64,000 bases of DNA, from positions 39,200,496 to 39,264,495 of the forward strand of contig OX352774.1 of assembly GCA_947095535.1 (NCBI GenBank). Direction: 5' to 3'. Below are positions 46,735 to 58,320 of this stretch, piece by piece. The notes beneath the pieces were generated by a model. It was not told the origin of the DNA and did no database searches. It saw nothing but the letters and a program-made list of their open reading frames with translations. The stretch comes from Poecilobothrus nobilitatus (Eukaryota; Arthropoda; Insecta; Diptera; Dolichopodidae). Position 1 is the stretch's first letter, and the number at the start of each line of letters is the position of its first letter. A program made the translations under genes and the position numbers.

Positions 46735-49003
46735 AAAAAACAAGGTAGAATGTAAACCAACGGTTTTTAAAAGCGCACATTTCCAAAACTCAATACAAAT
46801 TGTTTAGAAGTGTGACTTACACAAAAATTTGAAAATTTCATGTAATAAGAAAAAACTTGAAAATAGGACATTTTTGAGATTTTGAGGGGCCGTAACTCCG
46901 GAATCCTATATAACTAAGAAATGCTGTTAACACACGTAAAAATATATTATTGAAGCTTTAATTTTTATGTCTTGCCGAAGAAAAGTTTTTACAGGTGCCT
47001 AAGTTACAGGTGTTTAAAAATAGCAAATTTTCAATTTTTGAGGCGTAATAACTCTTAAAGAGGGGGCGTTACCAAAAAATTTTCTGAGGAAACTTATACT
47101 AATTCTAAAAGTTCTTTCTTGTCTCAAAATTTCAGGTTCCTATCTAAAGGGGTGCCGGAGTTATGAAAAAAGAAATTTCATGCAAAATGTGGTTTTCACA
47201 TAACGGTAAATTTAAATCATAAATTACAAAATATTACATAATTTTGATATTGTTTTATATAGATAACAAAATTTTCGATCTTCTACCGGTTTTAGATTGC
47301 AAAACTATTACGCAAAGCCCGAGATATATACATCTGAAAATGGAGCTTTTTTACAATTTTGAAGAGCTGCAGCTTTGGAACCCTTTACAACTAAAATAAA
47401 CCTTTCACACACGTAAAAATATATTATTGTAGCTTTCATTTTCATGTCTTGCCGAAGAAAAATTTTTACAGGTGCCTAAGTTACAGGTGTTTAAAAATAG
47501 CAAATTTTCAATTTTTGAGGCGTAATAACTCTTAAAGAGGGGGCGTTACCAAAAAATTTTCTGAGGAAACTTATACTAATTCTAAAAGTTCTTTCTTGTC
47601 TCAAAATTTCAGGTTCCTATCTAAAGGGGTGCCGGAGTTATGAAAAAAGAAATTTCATGCAAAATGTGGTTTTCACATAACGGTAAATTTAAATCGTAAA
47701 TTACATAATATTACATAATTTTGATATTGTTTTATATAGATAACAAAATTTTCGATCTTCTACCGGTTTTAGATTGCAAAACTATTACGCAAAGCCCGAG
47801 ATATATACATCTGAAAATGGAGCTTTTTTACAATTTTGAAGAGCTGCAGCTTTGGAACCCTTTACAACTAAAATAAACCTTTCACACACGTAAAAATATA
47901 TTATTGTAGCTTTCATTTTCATGTCTTGCCGAAGAAAAATTTTTACAGGTGCCTAAGTTACAGGTGTTTAAAAATAGCAAATTTTCAATTTTTGAGGCGT
48001 AATAACTCTTAAAGAGGGGGCGTTACCAAAAAATTTTCTGAGGAAACTTATACTAATTCTAAAAGTTCTTTCTTGTCTCAAAATTTCAGGTTCCTATCTA
48101 AAGGGGTGCCGGAGTTATGAAAAAAGAAATTTCATGCAAAATGTGGTTTTCACATAACGGTAAATTTAAATCGTAAATTACATAATATTACATAATTTTG
48201 ATATTGTTTCATATAGATAATAAAATTTTCGATCTTCTGCCGGTTTTAGATTGCAAAACTATTACGCAGAGCCCGAGATATATACATCTGAAAATGGGGC
48301 TTTTTTACAATTTTGAAGAGCTGCAACTTGGGAACCCTTTACAATTAAAATAAACCTTTCGCACACGTAAAAATATATTATTGTAGCTTTAATTTTTACA
48401 TCTTGCAGAAGTAAAATGTGTGCAGGTTCCTAAGTTACAGGTGTTTAAAAATAGCAAATTTTCAATTTTTAAGCCCTAATAGCTCATAAACAGGGGGTGG
48501 TCCGAAAAAATTTTCTGAGGAAACTTATACTAATTCTAAAAGTTCTTTCTTGCCTCATAATTTCAAGCTTGTATCTAGAAGCGTGCCGGAGTTATGAAAG
48601 TAGAAAAATCATGCAAAATTTGGTTTTCACATAACGGTAAATTTAAATACTAAATTTAAAAAAATTGTATAATTTTGATATTAATTTACAAAGATAAAAG
48701 CAATACCTGTCGAATGACGTTTTCAGATTGAAAAAATCTTAAGCAGAACATAAGATATATGCATTTAAAAATAGGGCTTTTTCAAAGTTTGAGGGGGTGT
48801 AGCTCCGTAATGGGGGGGGCTACATGAAAAAGTTGTTCCACAAAATTATTTTTTTTATAAGACCTACCTATGGTTAAAATTTTTTTTCTCTATCTTTAAC
48901 GGTGTAGAAGTTTTGTAAACAGACGGACGGACGGACGGACGGACGGACAGAGTGAAACTAATAAGCACATTTTTTCAAAATTTTTTTGGAAATGTGCTAA
49001 AAA
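46735..49003 (-). mobile_element. HINE-like element D with 477-bp central tandem repeats
   Basis: On the minus strand the 5' end has an inverted pair, AGCACATTT/AAATGTGCT (plus strand 48964-48972 and 48990-48998). A GTCC array follows (GGAC array at 48921-48950 on the plus strand), then the repeat array. The 3' part has GGAAATGTGC at 46784-46775, which faces GCACATTTCC near the 5' end as a subterminal inverted repeat. Then come a stem AAACC-GTT-GGTTT (46766-46754) and ACATTCTACCTTGTTTT. The order of parts is the same as in elements B and C. No open frame is conserved. Confidence 0.78.
46870..48840. repeat. tandem repeat, period 477 bp, four units
   Basis: The marker ACGTAAAAATATATTATTG begins at 46934, 47411, 47888 and 48365, exactly 477 bases apart each time. 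Units 2 and 3 are nearly identical; units 1 and 4 are more diverged. Each unit contains CAGGTGCCTAAGTTACAGGT or a variant, CTTATACTAATTCTAAAAGT and CACATAACGGTAAATTTAAA. The same phrases occur singly in element B and at 0.9 and 23.8 kb. Confidence 0.95.
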
Positions 49004-49559
49004 CTAAACAAATCATTAAGGAAACGAAAATAAAAATACATCATATTGAAAGAAACACAATACAATTTAGAACTTAATACACGTTTTAGAGCCAGTAAGG
49101 TCCTTTTTTATTTTCGCTGGAACTTTTTCAAACTTTATTGAAAAGTAGGTCCTTACCATTTAACAGAGTGCTTTTAATGATTTGGCTTAATGATTTGATG
49201 ACTTTAAGAACAAGTTAGACAAACTTTTGAGAAGTTCCGTTAATCCGTTCCGACACTACGTCTTTTGACAGAAATTCTAGCAATTATTATAAACAAATTT
49301 GGCGTAATTATGTAACAAAGTTGGCGTTGAATGTACAATTTGTACAGAGCCGATTTCATTACAATACTAGCCACCTAATCCGTTATAAATGAGTCAAAAA
49401 TTAAATGTAAATCACAATTTTAGCTTTATTAGCCCAAATTAAATGTTGTAGAAGCAAAATTTATTATTAATTATAGCATCCAAGATCCACTTTATTGAAT
49501 ATTATATCTAACAAAAGAAAACTTAACTAAAAAAGTAAACCGTAAGAATCTGAGAGTAA
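49004..49559. other. intergenic DNA, nothing recognised
   Basis: No feature seen. Confidence 0.4.
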
Positions 49560-50480
49560 TGGTGAAAATAAAAGGAATGGTACAATTGTAATTGCAACGG
49601 AAATACACAAAAATTGAAAGAACCTTAGTAAATTAGACAATGGAACAAAAATTTCGCACACATTAAACCAATACTAAAAATATTATTTATGACTTTTAAA
49701 TATGAAAACGATGAGTTGGTGTCAAAACTAAGCAAAACCCTATATTTGTTGAGAGTGAAATTAAGATCGTAAAAAAGTATATATGTAATAAGTTAAACGG
49801 AAAAAATAATAATTTAATGAAGTATTCGTTGCACAACGGTGAAATATTTACAAAATCGGAGATCGACGAAGAAATATTTCAGAAATTTGTTGCACTTGAA
49901 AAACAAAGTATATGATGGGAAAGGTGTAAAATAATCAATAGTGTTGAAATAAATGCCCTGCTTTAAATGTCATGGGTTTAATCATAAAGCGACAACTTAT
50001 AATAAAGATGACATGGAATGCTTGGAAAACCAGAAAACTAAAGAATGTGAAAAACGAAAAATAGAAAAATATAGAAGTTAATAATATGGTAATTTTTTTT
50101 TTTTGTGAGTAGGTGGGAATTATCAAAAGACACAGCACGAGTTCTCTATGAGGGCCTTTAACCCATTTAATACCATCTCTCTTTTTTTTCGAAACAATAG
50201 GTTATATGACTTTTAGTACTCATGTATTGCCTGATCAAAGGAAATTGATTTAGTTTTAGAGAGTTATATATCATCCTTACCTAGCAGATCCAAAAGAGAC
50301 TTCTGTAATTTTTTCCAAAAATATATGGAAATTTTTACAGATTCATCAAATCAAAAAATAATAACTACAGATTTTAATATAAATTGGTTATTAAATATAC
50401 AAGGAGATTCAACTTAAATTGAATCAAAGAAAGTAGAAGAAGAAGATTTTTGTAAAAGCTAAACTCGATCATAATATAAA
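49560..50480 (+). pseudogene. LINE relic: ORF1 zinc-knuckle region and ORF2 endonuclease fragment
   Basis: Near 49950-50080 one frame reads PCFKCHGFNHKATTYNKDD, a zinc knuckle of the C-X2-C-X4-H-X4-C type with the last Cys replaced by Tyr. A second, damaged knuckle-like ENQKTKEC follows, as in the gag-like ORF1 of non-LTR retrotransposons. Further on, about 50259-50418, an open stretch contains LPSRSKRDF and TDFNINWLL, matching the endonuclease-domain signature (GDFNINW) of ORF2. The first Gly is replaced by Thr and the frame stops soon after. Both parts run on the plus strand in the natural LINE order. Upstream text (about 49680-49880) looks like a decayed gag with frameshifts. The element is inactive; the clade is not determined. 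Confidence 0.75.
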
Positions 50481-50692
50481 ATAGAAGAGGCAAAAAAAAG
50501 TAAAGATGAACAGGGCTTCAATATTTATATAGTGACTGTATTATTAGGGATGGAGCACATGTCTAAGTTACTACATTAAACTTATACTAAAGTCAAATAT
50601 TCGACACCATGTAATTTCAAAGTTTTATTCATATAAATTTTATCCTTTGTATTTAATAGAAAAATAAACATCAGAGAACAATTCCAGTAATC

Positions 50693-50901
50693 TGACCATT
50701 GGTGCAGAGCATAAGTCACCGGTCTTTCAGACGAAAGGTCTCGGGTTCAAACCGCAGTAAGGTCAAAAATAATATATATAATATCATAAAAATAATGTAA
50801 AAATATTAAATATAATTATAACATAATACTTGTACCGAGATGGCCCACATGCTTTAAAGCAAAAGGCTCTAAAAAATATAGGCAGATATTTTATAATATA
50901 C
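50693..50901 (+). mobile_element. tRNA-derived SINE, family 1, copy 2
   Basis: The A-box-like TGGTGCAGAGC begins at 50700 and the B-box-like GGTTCAAACC is at 50744-50753. The same body follows as in the copy at 440-650 (-), including GATGGCCCACATGCT and ending GGCAGATATTTTATAATATA. The element stops about a dozen bases before the outer edge of the inverted-duplication arm that starts near 50913. Confidence 0.78.
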
Positions 50902-51049
50902 AAAAAAAAAATTCCAGTTTTTTGTGCAATTTTTAAAATATAACTTTATTTATTTAATTTACGTTTGTTTAATTTACAATATAGCTTATAATAAAATTTT
51001 TAGATCTTATGGTAAAAAATTTTTAAACAATGAACTTATTTTGGGTTAA

Positions 51050-51526
51050 TTAATGATGCAAGTGAAAATTAGCATAACTAGTAGCATGACCATGTCCATG
51101 ATGTTTAGGAGCTGAAATGCAAATAATATACTCATTTTTATTTAGAAAATTTGTGTTAAAAATATTTTACCAGGATGATCAGCATGTCCTATTCTTTTAA
51201 CATGTGCATGAAAACCACCATGTTTATCAGCAACATAATCTACAACACGTTTAGTACCGTCGGCTTCCTTTAGTTCATACGCTCCTAATAAGAAAAAAAT
51301 TAAAGATTTTTTTATTAAAATAAGACTATAAAGTTTTACCTTTAACATTGTGACCATCTCCATGTTCCCATTGTTGTTTTATGTCTCCTGTATGAGTATC
51401 CTTTACACCATAATCAAATTTATATGCAATATGAGCATGATGTTGGTCATCATGTCCATAAGCGTTGACTAAAATACATAATGTAGCAAATAACATTAAT
51501 TCAATTAATTTCAAAGAAAATTTCAT
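51050..51526 (-). CDS. RR-2 cuticular protein, K class (pair 5, left)
   Basis: On the minus strand, exons 51526-51340, 51284-51171 and 51111-51050 encode 120 residues. Exon 1 is six bases longer than in most siblings: the signal peptide starts MKFSLKLIELMLFATL and the Asp/His segment is GHDDQHHAH. Exon 2 has VVDYVADKHGG, with Asp where most have Glu. The tail is APKHHGHGHATSYANFHLHH. The protein is identical to that of the mirror gene at 60764-61240; the differences noticed are in the first intron. Confidence 0.94.
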
Positions 51527-52169
51527 ATTGGTGCTATTATCTTGTTTGTTTTCTGATTAGTTGAAATGCTTTAAATGAATGATTGATTTTCTTGAACTTA
51601 TCTAACTTTATATAGTACACTTTACAATCAGTGAAGTGAAACAGACTCAAATACCAGATAATGTTACTAAATGTATTTAATTTTTTTTTAAATAAATTAA
51701 ACATTTAATAAAGTTTGACTTGGAAAAAAATTTAAATTCAAGTTTAAGGTTATTTTGATTTTTGAAACATTTAATCCGTTCAACTGATTCAATTTTGAAC
51801 TTTCTTATGATTTCTTAAAAAAAATAATACAATTTGATTTAAAAACATTTAATTAATAATTAAATAAAAGTGATAGAAACAAATATGACATTTTGTGACC
51901 TTTATTAAACTTTTAAAAATTGGGCAGAAAATGAAAGTAAAAAATAGTTTCTTAACGTCTCTTTTGACTTTTTGTGTTATTGCTTTTTTAAAATGTATTT
52001 TTAAATTGTGAAATAATTTTTTATTTTTATTAAATGATTTTATAATTTTACTTTAAGCTTAAAATAAAGTATAAAAACGGAATAGAATGTTTAATCAGTA
52101 TCAGTCCCACAAATACTTCATCATACTTCATTAAACAATTAATAGTAAATTTGAAAAATTCAATTTAAA
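51527..52169. promoter_or_regulatory. bidirectional promoter region, pair 5
   Basis: A 643-bp spacer. The minus K gene has TATATAAA at 51614-51607 and TCATTC at 51582-51577. The plus N gene has TATAAAA at 52070-52076 and two TCAGT motifs, at 52095 and 52101, of which the second gives the usual 31-bp spacing. The mirror copy at 60122-60763 is nearly identical (642 bp). Confidence 0.72.
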
Positions 52170-52639
52170 ATGAATACATTGTCTTTGATTAGCTTTATGG
52201 TGTTAGCTACATTATGTATCCTAGTTAATGCTCATGGACATGAAGATCATCATGCTCATATTGCATATAAATTTGATTATGGTGTAAAGGACACTCATAC
52301 AGGAGATATGAAACAACAATGGGAACATGGTGATGGTCACAATGTTAAAGGTAAGATGTTATACTTTTTTAAGTTTATAGAATACATTCTAATTTAATTT
52401 GCATATTAGGAGCATATGAATTGAAAGAAGCTGATGGTACTAAACGTGTTGTGGAATATGTTGCTGATAAACATGGTGGTTTCCATGCTCATGTTAAGAG
52501 AATAGGACATGCTGATCATCCAGGTAGGACACGATCATAAATTTTTAAATAAAATTTTTAAATTAATTCTCTTTTTACAGCTCCTAAACATGGTCATGGT
52601 CATGCAAGTAGTTATGCTAATATTCACTTACATCATTAG
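52170..52639 (+). CDS. RR-2 cuticular protein, N class (pair 5, right)
   Basis: Exons 52170-52350, 52410-52523 and 52581-52639 encode 117 residues, the shortest protein of the cluster. The signal peptide is MNTLSLISFMVLATLCILVN. HGHEDHHAH has Glu for Asp in the acidic pair. GDMKQQWEHGDGHNVKG and the common exon 2 follow. The tail is reduced to APKHGHGHASSYANIHLHH, with Ile for Phe. Stop is TAG. It matches the gene at 59652-60121 exactly at the protein level in exon 1, and I saw no coding difference elsewhere. Confidence 0.94.
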
Positions 52640-53264
52640 TAATTTTTTGGTAAAATATTTATTTTGAAAAGTATAAAAATACTCGTATTTAGAAAATAGA
52701 ATTAAAAAATTAATTATAAATAGAGAAATATAATAAATAAAAGTTTTAACTAAATTTTTACAAATTTTATTTAAGTATAAATACCTCACTTTCTCGAAAG
52801 AAATTTGCTTTATATGTTAAAAGAAGTTAAAGGATTACAATATTCTATAAATATGCCAATTTTCATAAAAATATCCTGAAAAGAGGAATAAAAGTGAAAT
52901 GGCCAAAATAATTTAATAAAATAAGTTAAGAATAAATAATAAAATTTTAGATAAAATGTTAAATTAATTTACAGTACTGCAAATTATACAAAACCGTACA
53001 TGTATTCAAAATTGTTGCAATTCAATTTCGATTGTATAATTTTCATTCTGAAAACGTTATACCACAACAATTTGCCCATGCTTTGTTAATCAAGTAATAT
53101 CTATATTAAGTCATTTAATTCGCTGACGTTTCAGTGGATAGATTTCTTGTTCCAATTACACTATAATAGTTCTCCGATTTTTCGATAAAACTTTATTACG
53201 GTATTGTCTGATTGATATATTTTACATATCAATAAGTATTTGATTTACGTAAGTTCAAATTCTT

Positions 53265-54845
53265 TATACCCGTACGATAGGATCGGGTATAATAAAATTA
53301 CTCCTCCGTTTGTAACACCTCGAAATAAGCGAGCTAGATATACCTTCAAAGGTATGGATCGGATCAGAAAAAAATTCTAAGACTTTTGAGCCATGTCCGT
53401 CCGTCCGTCCGTCAGCACGCTAGCTCAAAAACTAAGAAAGCTAGAATCTTGAAATTTGCACAAAATATTCTGGGAGTAATTTGTAGGTTCCATATTTTTT
53501 TTTGTTGAGTTTGGACCAAGCCTTAGGGTAGCTCTCGAACACCTAACTTTTAGATCCCTACATTTTTTTTGAAATAGAGCTATGAAATTTTAACAGCTGA
53601 TAGATCTCACAAAAATATTAATTTTATTTTTAATAACTTTTAATAACTAGCCCCACCCGTTACGGAGCTACAGCTCCCCAAAGGTTCAAAAAAGCTCTAT
53701 ATTTAAATTGTTATAGCACAAGTTGTATAAAGTATATCTTCATTTTGAAAACGCCAAACGATTACTAATTTTATTAGCTTTAAAAGTATATATACAATAA
53801 ATATATATTTGTGACATACGGTGTCTTAATTTACCGTTATGCGAAACTCAAATTTTGTAAAATCCTTTAACCCTTCTATCTTCTAAACGGTTGAAGTTTA
53901 AAACTTGAAATTTTTACAGAAGTTAGATCTTTAAAAATAAGTATGAGTCATTTCAGAAATTTTTTTTGTATCACCCCCCGTTTAGGAGCTGTAAGGGGTC
54001 AAAAACAGAAAATTTCCTATTTTTAAACACCTGTAACTTGAACACCTGTTAAAATTTTTTTGAAGTAATACACAAAAATTAAAGCTTCAACATTATACTC
54101 TTATTTCTGTTAACAACTTTTTTTAATAATATAGGGTTACTTTATAATTGACGAAAGTGTTACTTGATTTTTTCAAATTTTCTAACAAATTTCTTTAAAA
54201 CGAATTTTTTCCATTTTGTTTTACTCGATAATTTGAAATTGTTGAGGATACAATGCGTAGTATAAAAAAAATTAAATAAATAAACAACATAACGGTTGGT
54301 TGAAGAATTTTTATTTATATGATATTGATATATATACATACTTATATAATATCATGTTTATTTACATATCGTATATGTCACTAGTGAATGCATTGATAAG
54401 AGTATATATGTATATTATATAGCGCCGTATTTACATACATATATGTATTTTATTGTACTTATAAGATATTATTCTGTCAATGGAATATTTAAATATAATA
54501 TAATATAATATAATATTTAAAATTATATTTATTATTTTGTACTAAGTAAATTTAATATACATTTACCGCTTAGTATTAAATGGTACTATAGAATATTTGA
54601 AAAAGTTTTGGATTGATAATCGTTATGTGGAAGGTTAGAATCTGCTTTAGAAGAATGTACATATAAACATATAGTTTGAATATATGTACAACCCATAGTT
54701 CTAGAAATTATAAAATTCACCCAAATTATTTTAAAATACTAAAATATTAAAAAAATAATATTGTAGGCAGAGTGGCTGTGAACATACTAACGGTTCGTAC
54801 GGGTATCTAAGAGTTGACAAAGGCAACTGTATTCTTCCTCGTTTT
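53265..54845 (+). mobile_element. HINE/DINE-1-like element B, copy 2 (in the palindrome spacer)
   Basis: The 5' hairpin TATACCCG/CGGGTATA is intact here (53265-53272 and 53284-53291); in copy 1 the second half is mutated to CGAGTATA. The GTCC array is at about 53394-53412. ATACCCGTACG (53266-53276) faces CGTACGGGTAT (54796-54806), and the 3' stem GTTGAC is paired imperfectly with GGCAAC, followed by CTTCCTCGTTT. The copy is about 1.58 kb and closely similar to 38725-40356. Confidence 0.82.
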
Positions 54846-55500
54846 TATTTAATTCTGGAATATCCAAAGAGAGCCGTTTTGAACAGATTCTGTGTTTTAT
54901 TCCGATCGAGTAGGTATATATGTTCCAATTATTAAACATTATTAATAATAAATATTGCTTCTTCTGAAAGATCTAAATACTTTTTGGATTTGGTGTTTAT
55001 CGAACAAGATTAGTTTCAACGTCCCTAAATATGCATCGGTTACATATGTCTGTAGTTGAAATCTTTTATTCGTAAACTATACATTTGATTCAGAGTTAAT
55101 TAACAAACATACATTATAGTACGATTTAGAAGACGTTCTCTTTGACAATCAACTTACATTCGATGTTCATCAAAATTCTATTATTAATAAAGTTAATTCT
55201 ATGCTGGATTTTATAAAAAAAAAAGGCGGTCAAAAGAATGCGATGAATTTTAAATCTTTATTTATGTCCTTAGTCCGTTCGAATCTTGAATATGCTAGCT
55301 GTATTAATTGATATCCGATATATAACCTACAAATCAATAGAATTGAAGCTATTCAAAAAAATTTCTTTTATTTTTTGCACTTCGGAGTTTTCAATAATCG
55401 ACGCCATGTAATCTACAACCTTATTTCAAAATTAAATTTTAAGAGGAAAATCGATTCAACCTTGATAAACATAAAATAACCTTTTTCTATTTATGTATTT
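54846..55500 (+). pseudogene. LINE relic: C-terminal part of a reverse transcriptase (plus strand)
   Basis: From about 55120 the frame reads YDLEDVLFDNQLTF, then NSMLDFIKKK, then SLVRSNLEYASCIN before a stop. A shifted frame continues LQINRIEAIQKNFFYFLHFG and RRHVIYNLI to a stop near 55480. This follows the well-known C-terminal pattern of jockey/CR1-type reverse transcriptases (DLGV.FD..L.F, then SLVRS.LEYAS, then IE..Q..F). Upstream, back to about 55000, more of the domain is visible with stops. The part from about 55229 is repeated at about 62655. Confidence 0.8.
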
Positions 55501-56628
55501 ATTTATTTATTGTCTTAATTTACACAGTTTTCATTACAATATTTGCTATAGTGTTAGTGTAATAGGAGGAATCCTTTTCAGAATAATCATGAATATTATA
55601 TTAATATTATAAAAGTATTTGTTAATTTGTTATTAAAATTATTCAATTATTAAAGAAAATTGCCAGAAAATCATTTTCAAATTTTCAAGATTTTTTTGTT
55701 ATTGGCACTGGTTGACTAGTGGAATGTAATGGACGGAAAACCCAAATTGTTCGGATGGATATACAGAATTTTGATCGATAAAATGTATAATTCTAGTTTT
55801 TAATCCTTCTCCAAAAATTTTGCTTAAATAACTAAGAAAGCTGATTCTCCTATATATAGTTCATCTATTTGAGCTGCATTTATTTGGCTTCGATATAGGA
55901 ATGACAGAAACAGTTTTCTATTCTTGTGAAAAATATCTAATCTTCAAACAAGCATTTAAAAAATTTTGAATAATGTAAAGTCTTATTGTTTAAATTTTCT
56001 AGAAGATAATTTTTGGTTTTTGCACAGGACATTTTGTTTTTGCTTTGAAGTATGTGTATCCATTTCGTCAATGATTATATGTTCGTAATGAAAAATCGTC
56101 TGTGCTCAAGTTCTAGCACAGGGTCTTCTACAATCTGTTTTAATTTCACATTCCACAAAAAATTCATCTAAAAAGTTAGTCTTCTATAAAGCTATGAAGG
56201 CAATTTCATTATTACTTTTAAGTTATTGTATACCTAAGCTCTTATTCTTAAGAACTTTTCCAGAGTGATTTACTATTATTTTCAAGTGTACTTATTTTAT
56301 CTGAAAAAGTTTTGTTATAAATTTATACTAATTTATCTCTGATTAAATTATTTAAGTGATTAGCTTTTGCTTATTCCAAAATTAATCTTCATATATGACA
56401 AAAACATTTGCGATAATTTCGACATCCTATTAATTTTTTCAATTCACTTGGAATTAGAATTTTTGATACTTTTGGGTATGTTGAAAGTGTTGAAACGCGT
56501 CTTGATTTAATAGATTTTTAGATGAACTAAATAAAATTTCTGTTAATTAAAAATAAAATGAAAATTCTGATTTGACTGTCATATTATCTTGTTGTTTTGG
56601 AATTTTTTGTGTCTTGGGAAATTTTTAA
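55229..56628. repeat. direct repeat of LINE block, copy 1
   Basis: This 1.4-kb segment recurs at about 62655-64000 in the same orientation, with high identity and a few small indels. One such indel is the AATAAAATTTCTGTTAATTA tract near 56530-56550, missing from the other copy. The unit joins the two LINE relics described here, so it spread as a composite, not as one element. Confidence 0.85.
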
Positions 56629-56690
56629 ATTTTGAGAATCTAACATCTTTATTTTCTAAGCAATTTTTAAATTTTATCCAATTTCCCTTA
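55501..56690 (-). pseudogene. LINE relic: pre-RT and N-terminal RT domain (minus strand)
   Basis: On the minus strand, 55855-55696 stays open and reads YRRISFLSYLSKIFGEGLK, then RIIHFIDQNSVYPSEQFGF. This is the RT motif usually seen as NYRPISLLS.LSKIFE...QFGFR. Upstream on the same strand, about 56330-56260, ISTLENNSKSLWK matches the linker before RT. Several stops interrupt it. It abuts, in opposite orientation, the plus-strand RT relic at 54.85-55.5 kb, so two LINE insertions or an internal inversion formed the block. Confidence 0.78.
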
Positions 56691-57019
56691 TCATTATTTA
56701 AAACAAGTAAATGTAACAGTAAGTCGATGCAACCGACTTATTAAATACCCTACACCTGAATAATTCGAATTAAATTAAAAATCCATAAGTGTTTTTGGCA
56801 GCTGCTTGAACTTCTTCCCTTTTCTGTCTTATTCAACTCGAATTTCAAGAACGTAAAAGAGGCATCCGCTTGGGATATGCTTGACACCCTTGTATAAAAT
56901 TTTAAGTTTCTATCTTAATTATTTTCGAAGATTGGTAGTCCTTGGGATGTTTGTGTCAGCTACCCGAATTGCCACTCCAATTCATCGAATCCATCTCAGG
57001 AACATAAAGAAAACTTGCC

Positions 57020-58320
57020 AGAACACCATTCTATTAAATTTAAAGGTTCTACTTTTGTTGGTTTTGGAGATATGCTCGTTGCTCTTGTGCTCGTCCGGAA
57101 GTTTCCAAAATACGAACCCATGGTTCAAATTCTTTCAAATGTCAGTTTCCAATTTTACAGAAAAGGAAACATAACAGAACACCTTTGTACTAAAAATAAA
57201 AGTTCTATCTTTGTTGGTTGTGGAGATATACTCGTTTGCTCTGGGGCTCGTCCGGAAGCTTCCAAGATTTGAACCCATGGACCAAATCCTCACAAATTTC
57301 AGAAACATAAATCAAACATGAAGGAACACCATTCTGCCTAATTTAAAGGTTATATCTTTGTTGCATTTGGAGATAATATCATTTGCTCTGAAGCTCGTTC
57401 GGAAGCTTTCAAAATCCGAACCCATGGACCAAATCCTCTCAAATTTCAGAGGCCTAAATCATACATGAAAGAACACCATTATGCCAAAAGTAAAGGTTAT
57501 ATCTTTATTGGTTTTGGAGATAATCTCATTTGCTCTGGGGCTCGTTCGGAAGCTTCCAAAACCAAACCCATGGACCAAATCCTCTTAAATTTCAGAGACA
57601 TAAATCAAACACGAAAGAACACCATTGTACCAAATTCAAAGGTTCTACCTTTGTTCGTATTGGATATAATCTCATTTGCTCTGCGGCTCGTTCGGAAGCT
57701 TCCAAAATTCGAATCCACGGTTCAAATTCTTTCAAATTTAAACCCATGGCCAAATCCTCTCAAATTTCAGAGACTTAAATCAAACATGAAAAAAGACCAT
57801 TCGGCCAAATTTAAAGGTTATATATTTGTTGTTTTTGGAGATAATCTCATCTGCTCTGGGGCTCGTTCGGAAGCTTCCAAAATCCAAACCCATGGACCAC
57901 ATCCTCTTAAATTTTAGAGACATAAATCAAACTGGAAGAAACATCATTATAAAAAATTTAAAGGTTCTATCTTTATTGGTTTTGGAGATAATCTCGTTTG
58001 CTCTGGGGCTCGTTCGGAAGTTTCCAAAACCCGAACCCATGGACCAAATCTTCTCACATTTCAGAGACTTAAATAAAACATGAAAGAACACCACCCTGCC
58101 AAATTTAAAGGTTATATCTTTGTTGGTTTTGGAGATAATCTCATTTGCTCTGGTGCTCGTTCGGAAGCTTTCAAATCCAAACCCATGGACCAAATCCTCT
58201 TAAATTTCAGAGACATAAATCGAACGGGAAGAAACATTATTGTACAAAATTTGAAGGTTCTATCTTTGTTGCTTTTGGAGATAATCTCGTTTGCGGAGAT
58301 TATCTCCAAAAGCCCGGAAT
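57020..58320. repeat. tandem repeat, period about 147 bp, nine units
   Basis: The marker GGAGATA begins at about 57066, 57222, 57369, 57516, 57662 (as GGATATA), 57837, 57984, 58131 and 58277. Most steps are 146-147 bases; one is 156 and one is 175 with a partial internal duplication. Each unit has a GGCTCGTTCGGAAGCTTCC phrase and an ACCCATGGACCAAATCCT phrase. Because 147 is divisible by three, several long but meaningless frames (up to 150 aa) stay open on both strands. Confidence 0.93.
58271..58313. repeat. perfect 18-bp inverted repeat at the end of the 147-bp array
   Basis: GCTTTTGGAGATAATCTC (58271-58288) and its exact complement (58296-58313) enclose seven bases. The left arm is repeat-unit sequence and the right arm is an inverted copy of it, so the array ends with a short fold-back. 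Confidence 0.9.

Larger units (their letters stand above)
50913..53155. repeat. left arm of a large inverted gene duplication
   Basis: The arm carries pair 5 and is the reverse complement, with few changes, of about 59125-61380. At the outer edge, CCAGTTTTTTGTGC aligns with the complement of the text at about 61362-61380. At the inner edge the match fades after the CGTTTCAGTGGA phrase (53129-53140). Introns, promoter spacer and 3' flanks are included, so this is a DNA-level duplication. Confidence 0.92.

Noticed and set aside
46934..48840. CRISPR-like regularly spaced repeats
   Set aside because: Whole 477-bp units repeat without unique spacers; this is a satellite-like array in a eukaryotic genome.
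50700..50755. Possible tRNA gene in SINE family 1
   Set aside because: Acceptor and anticodon stems do not pair, and the other copy at 440-650 shares the non-tRNA body.
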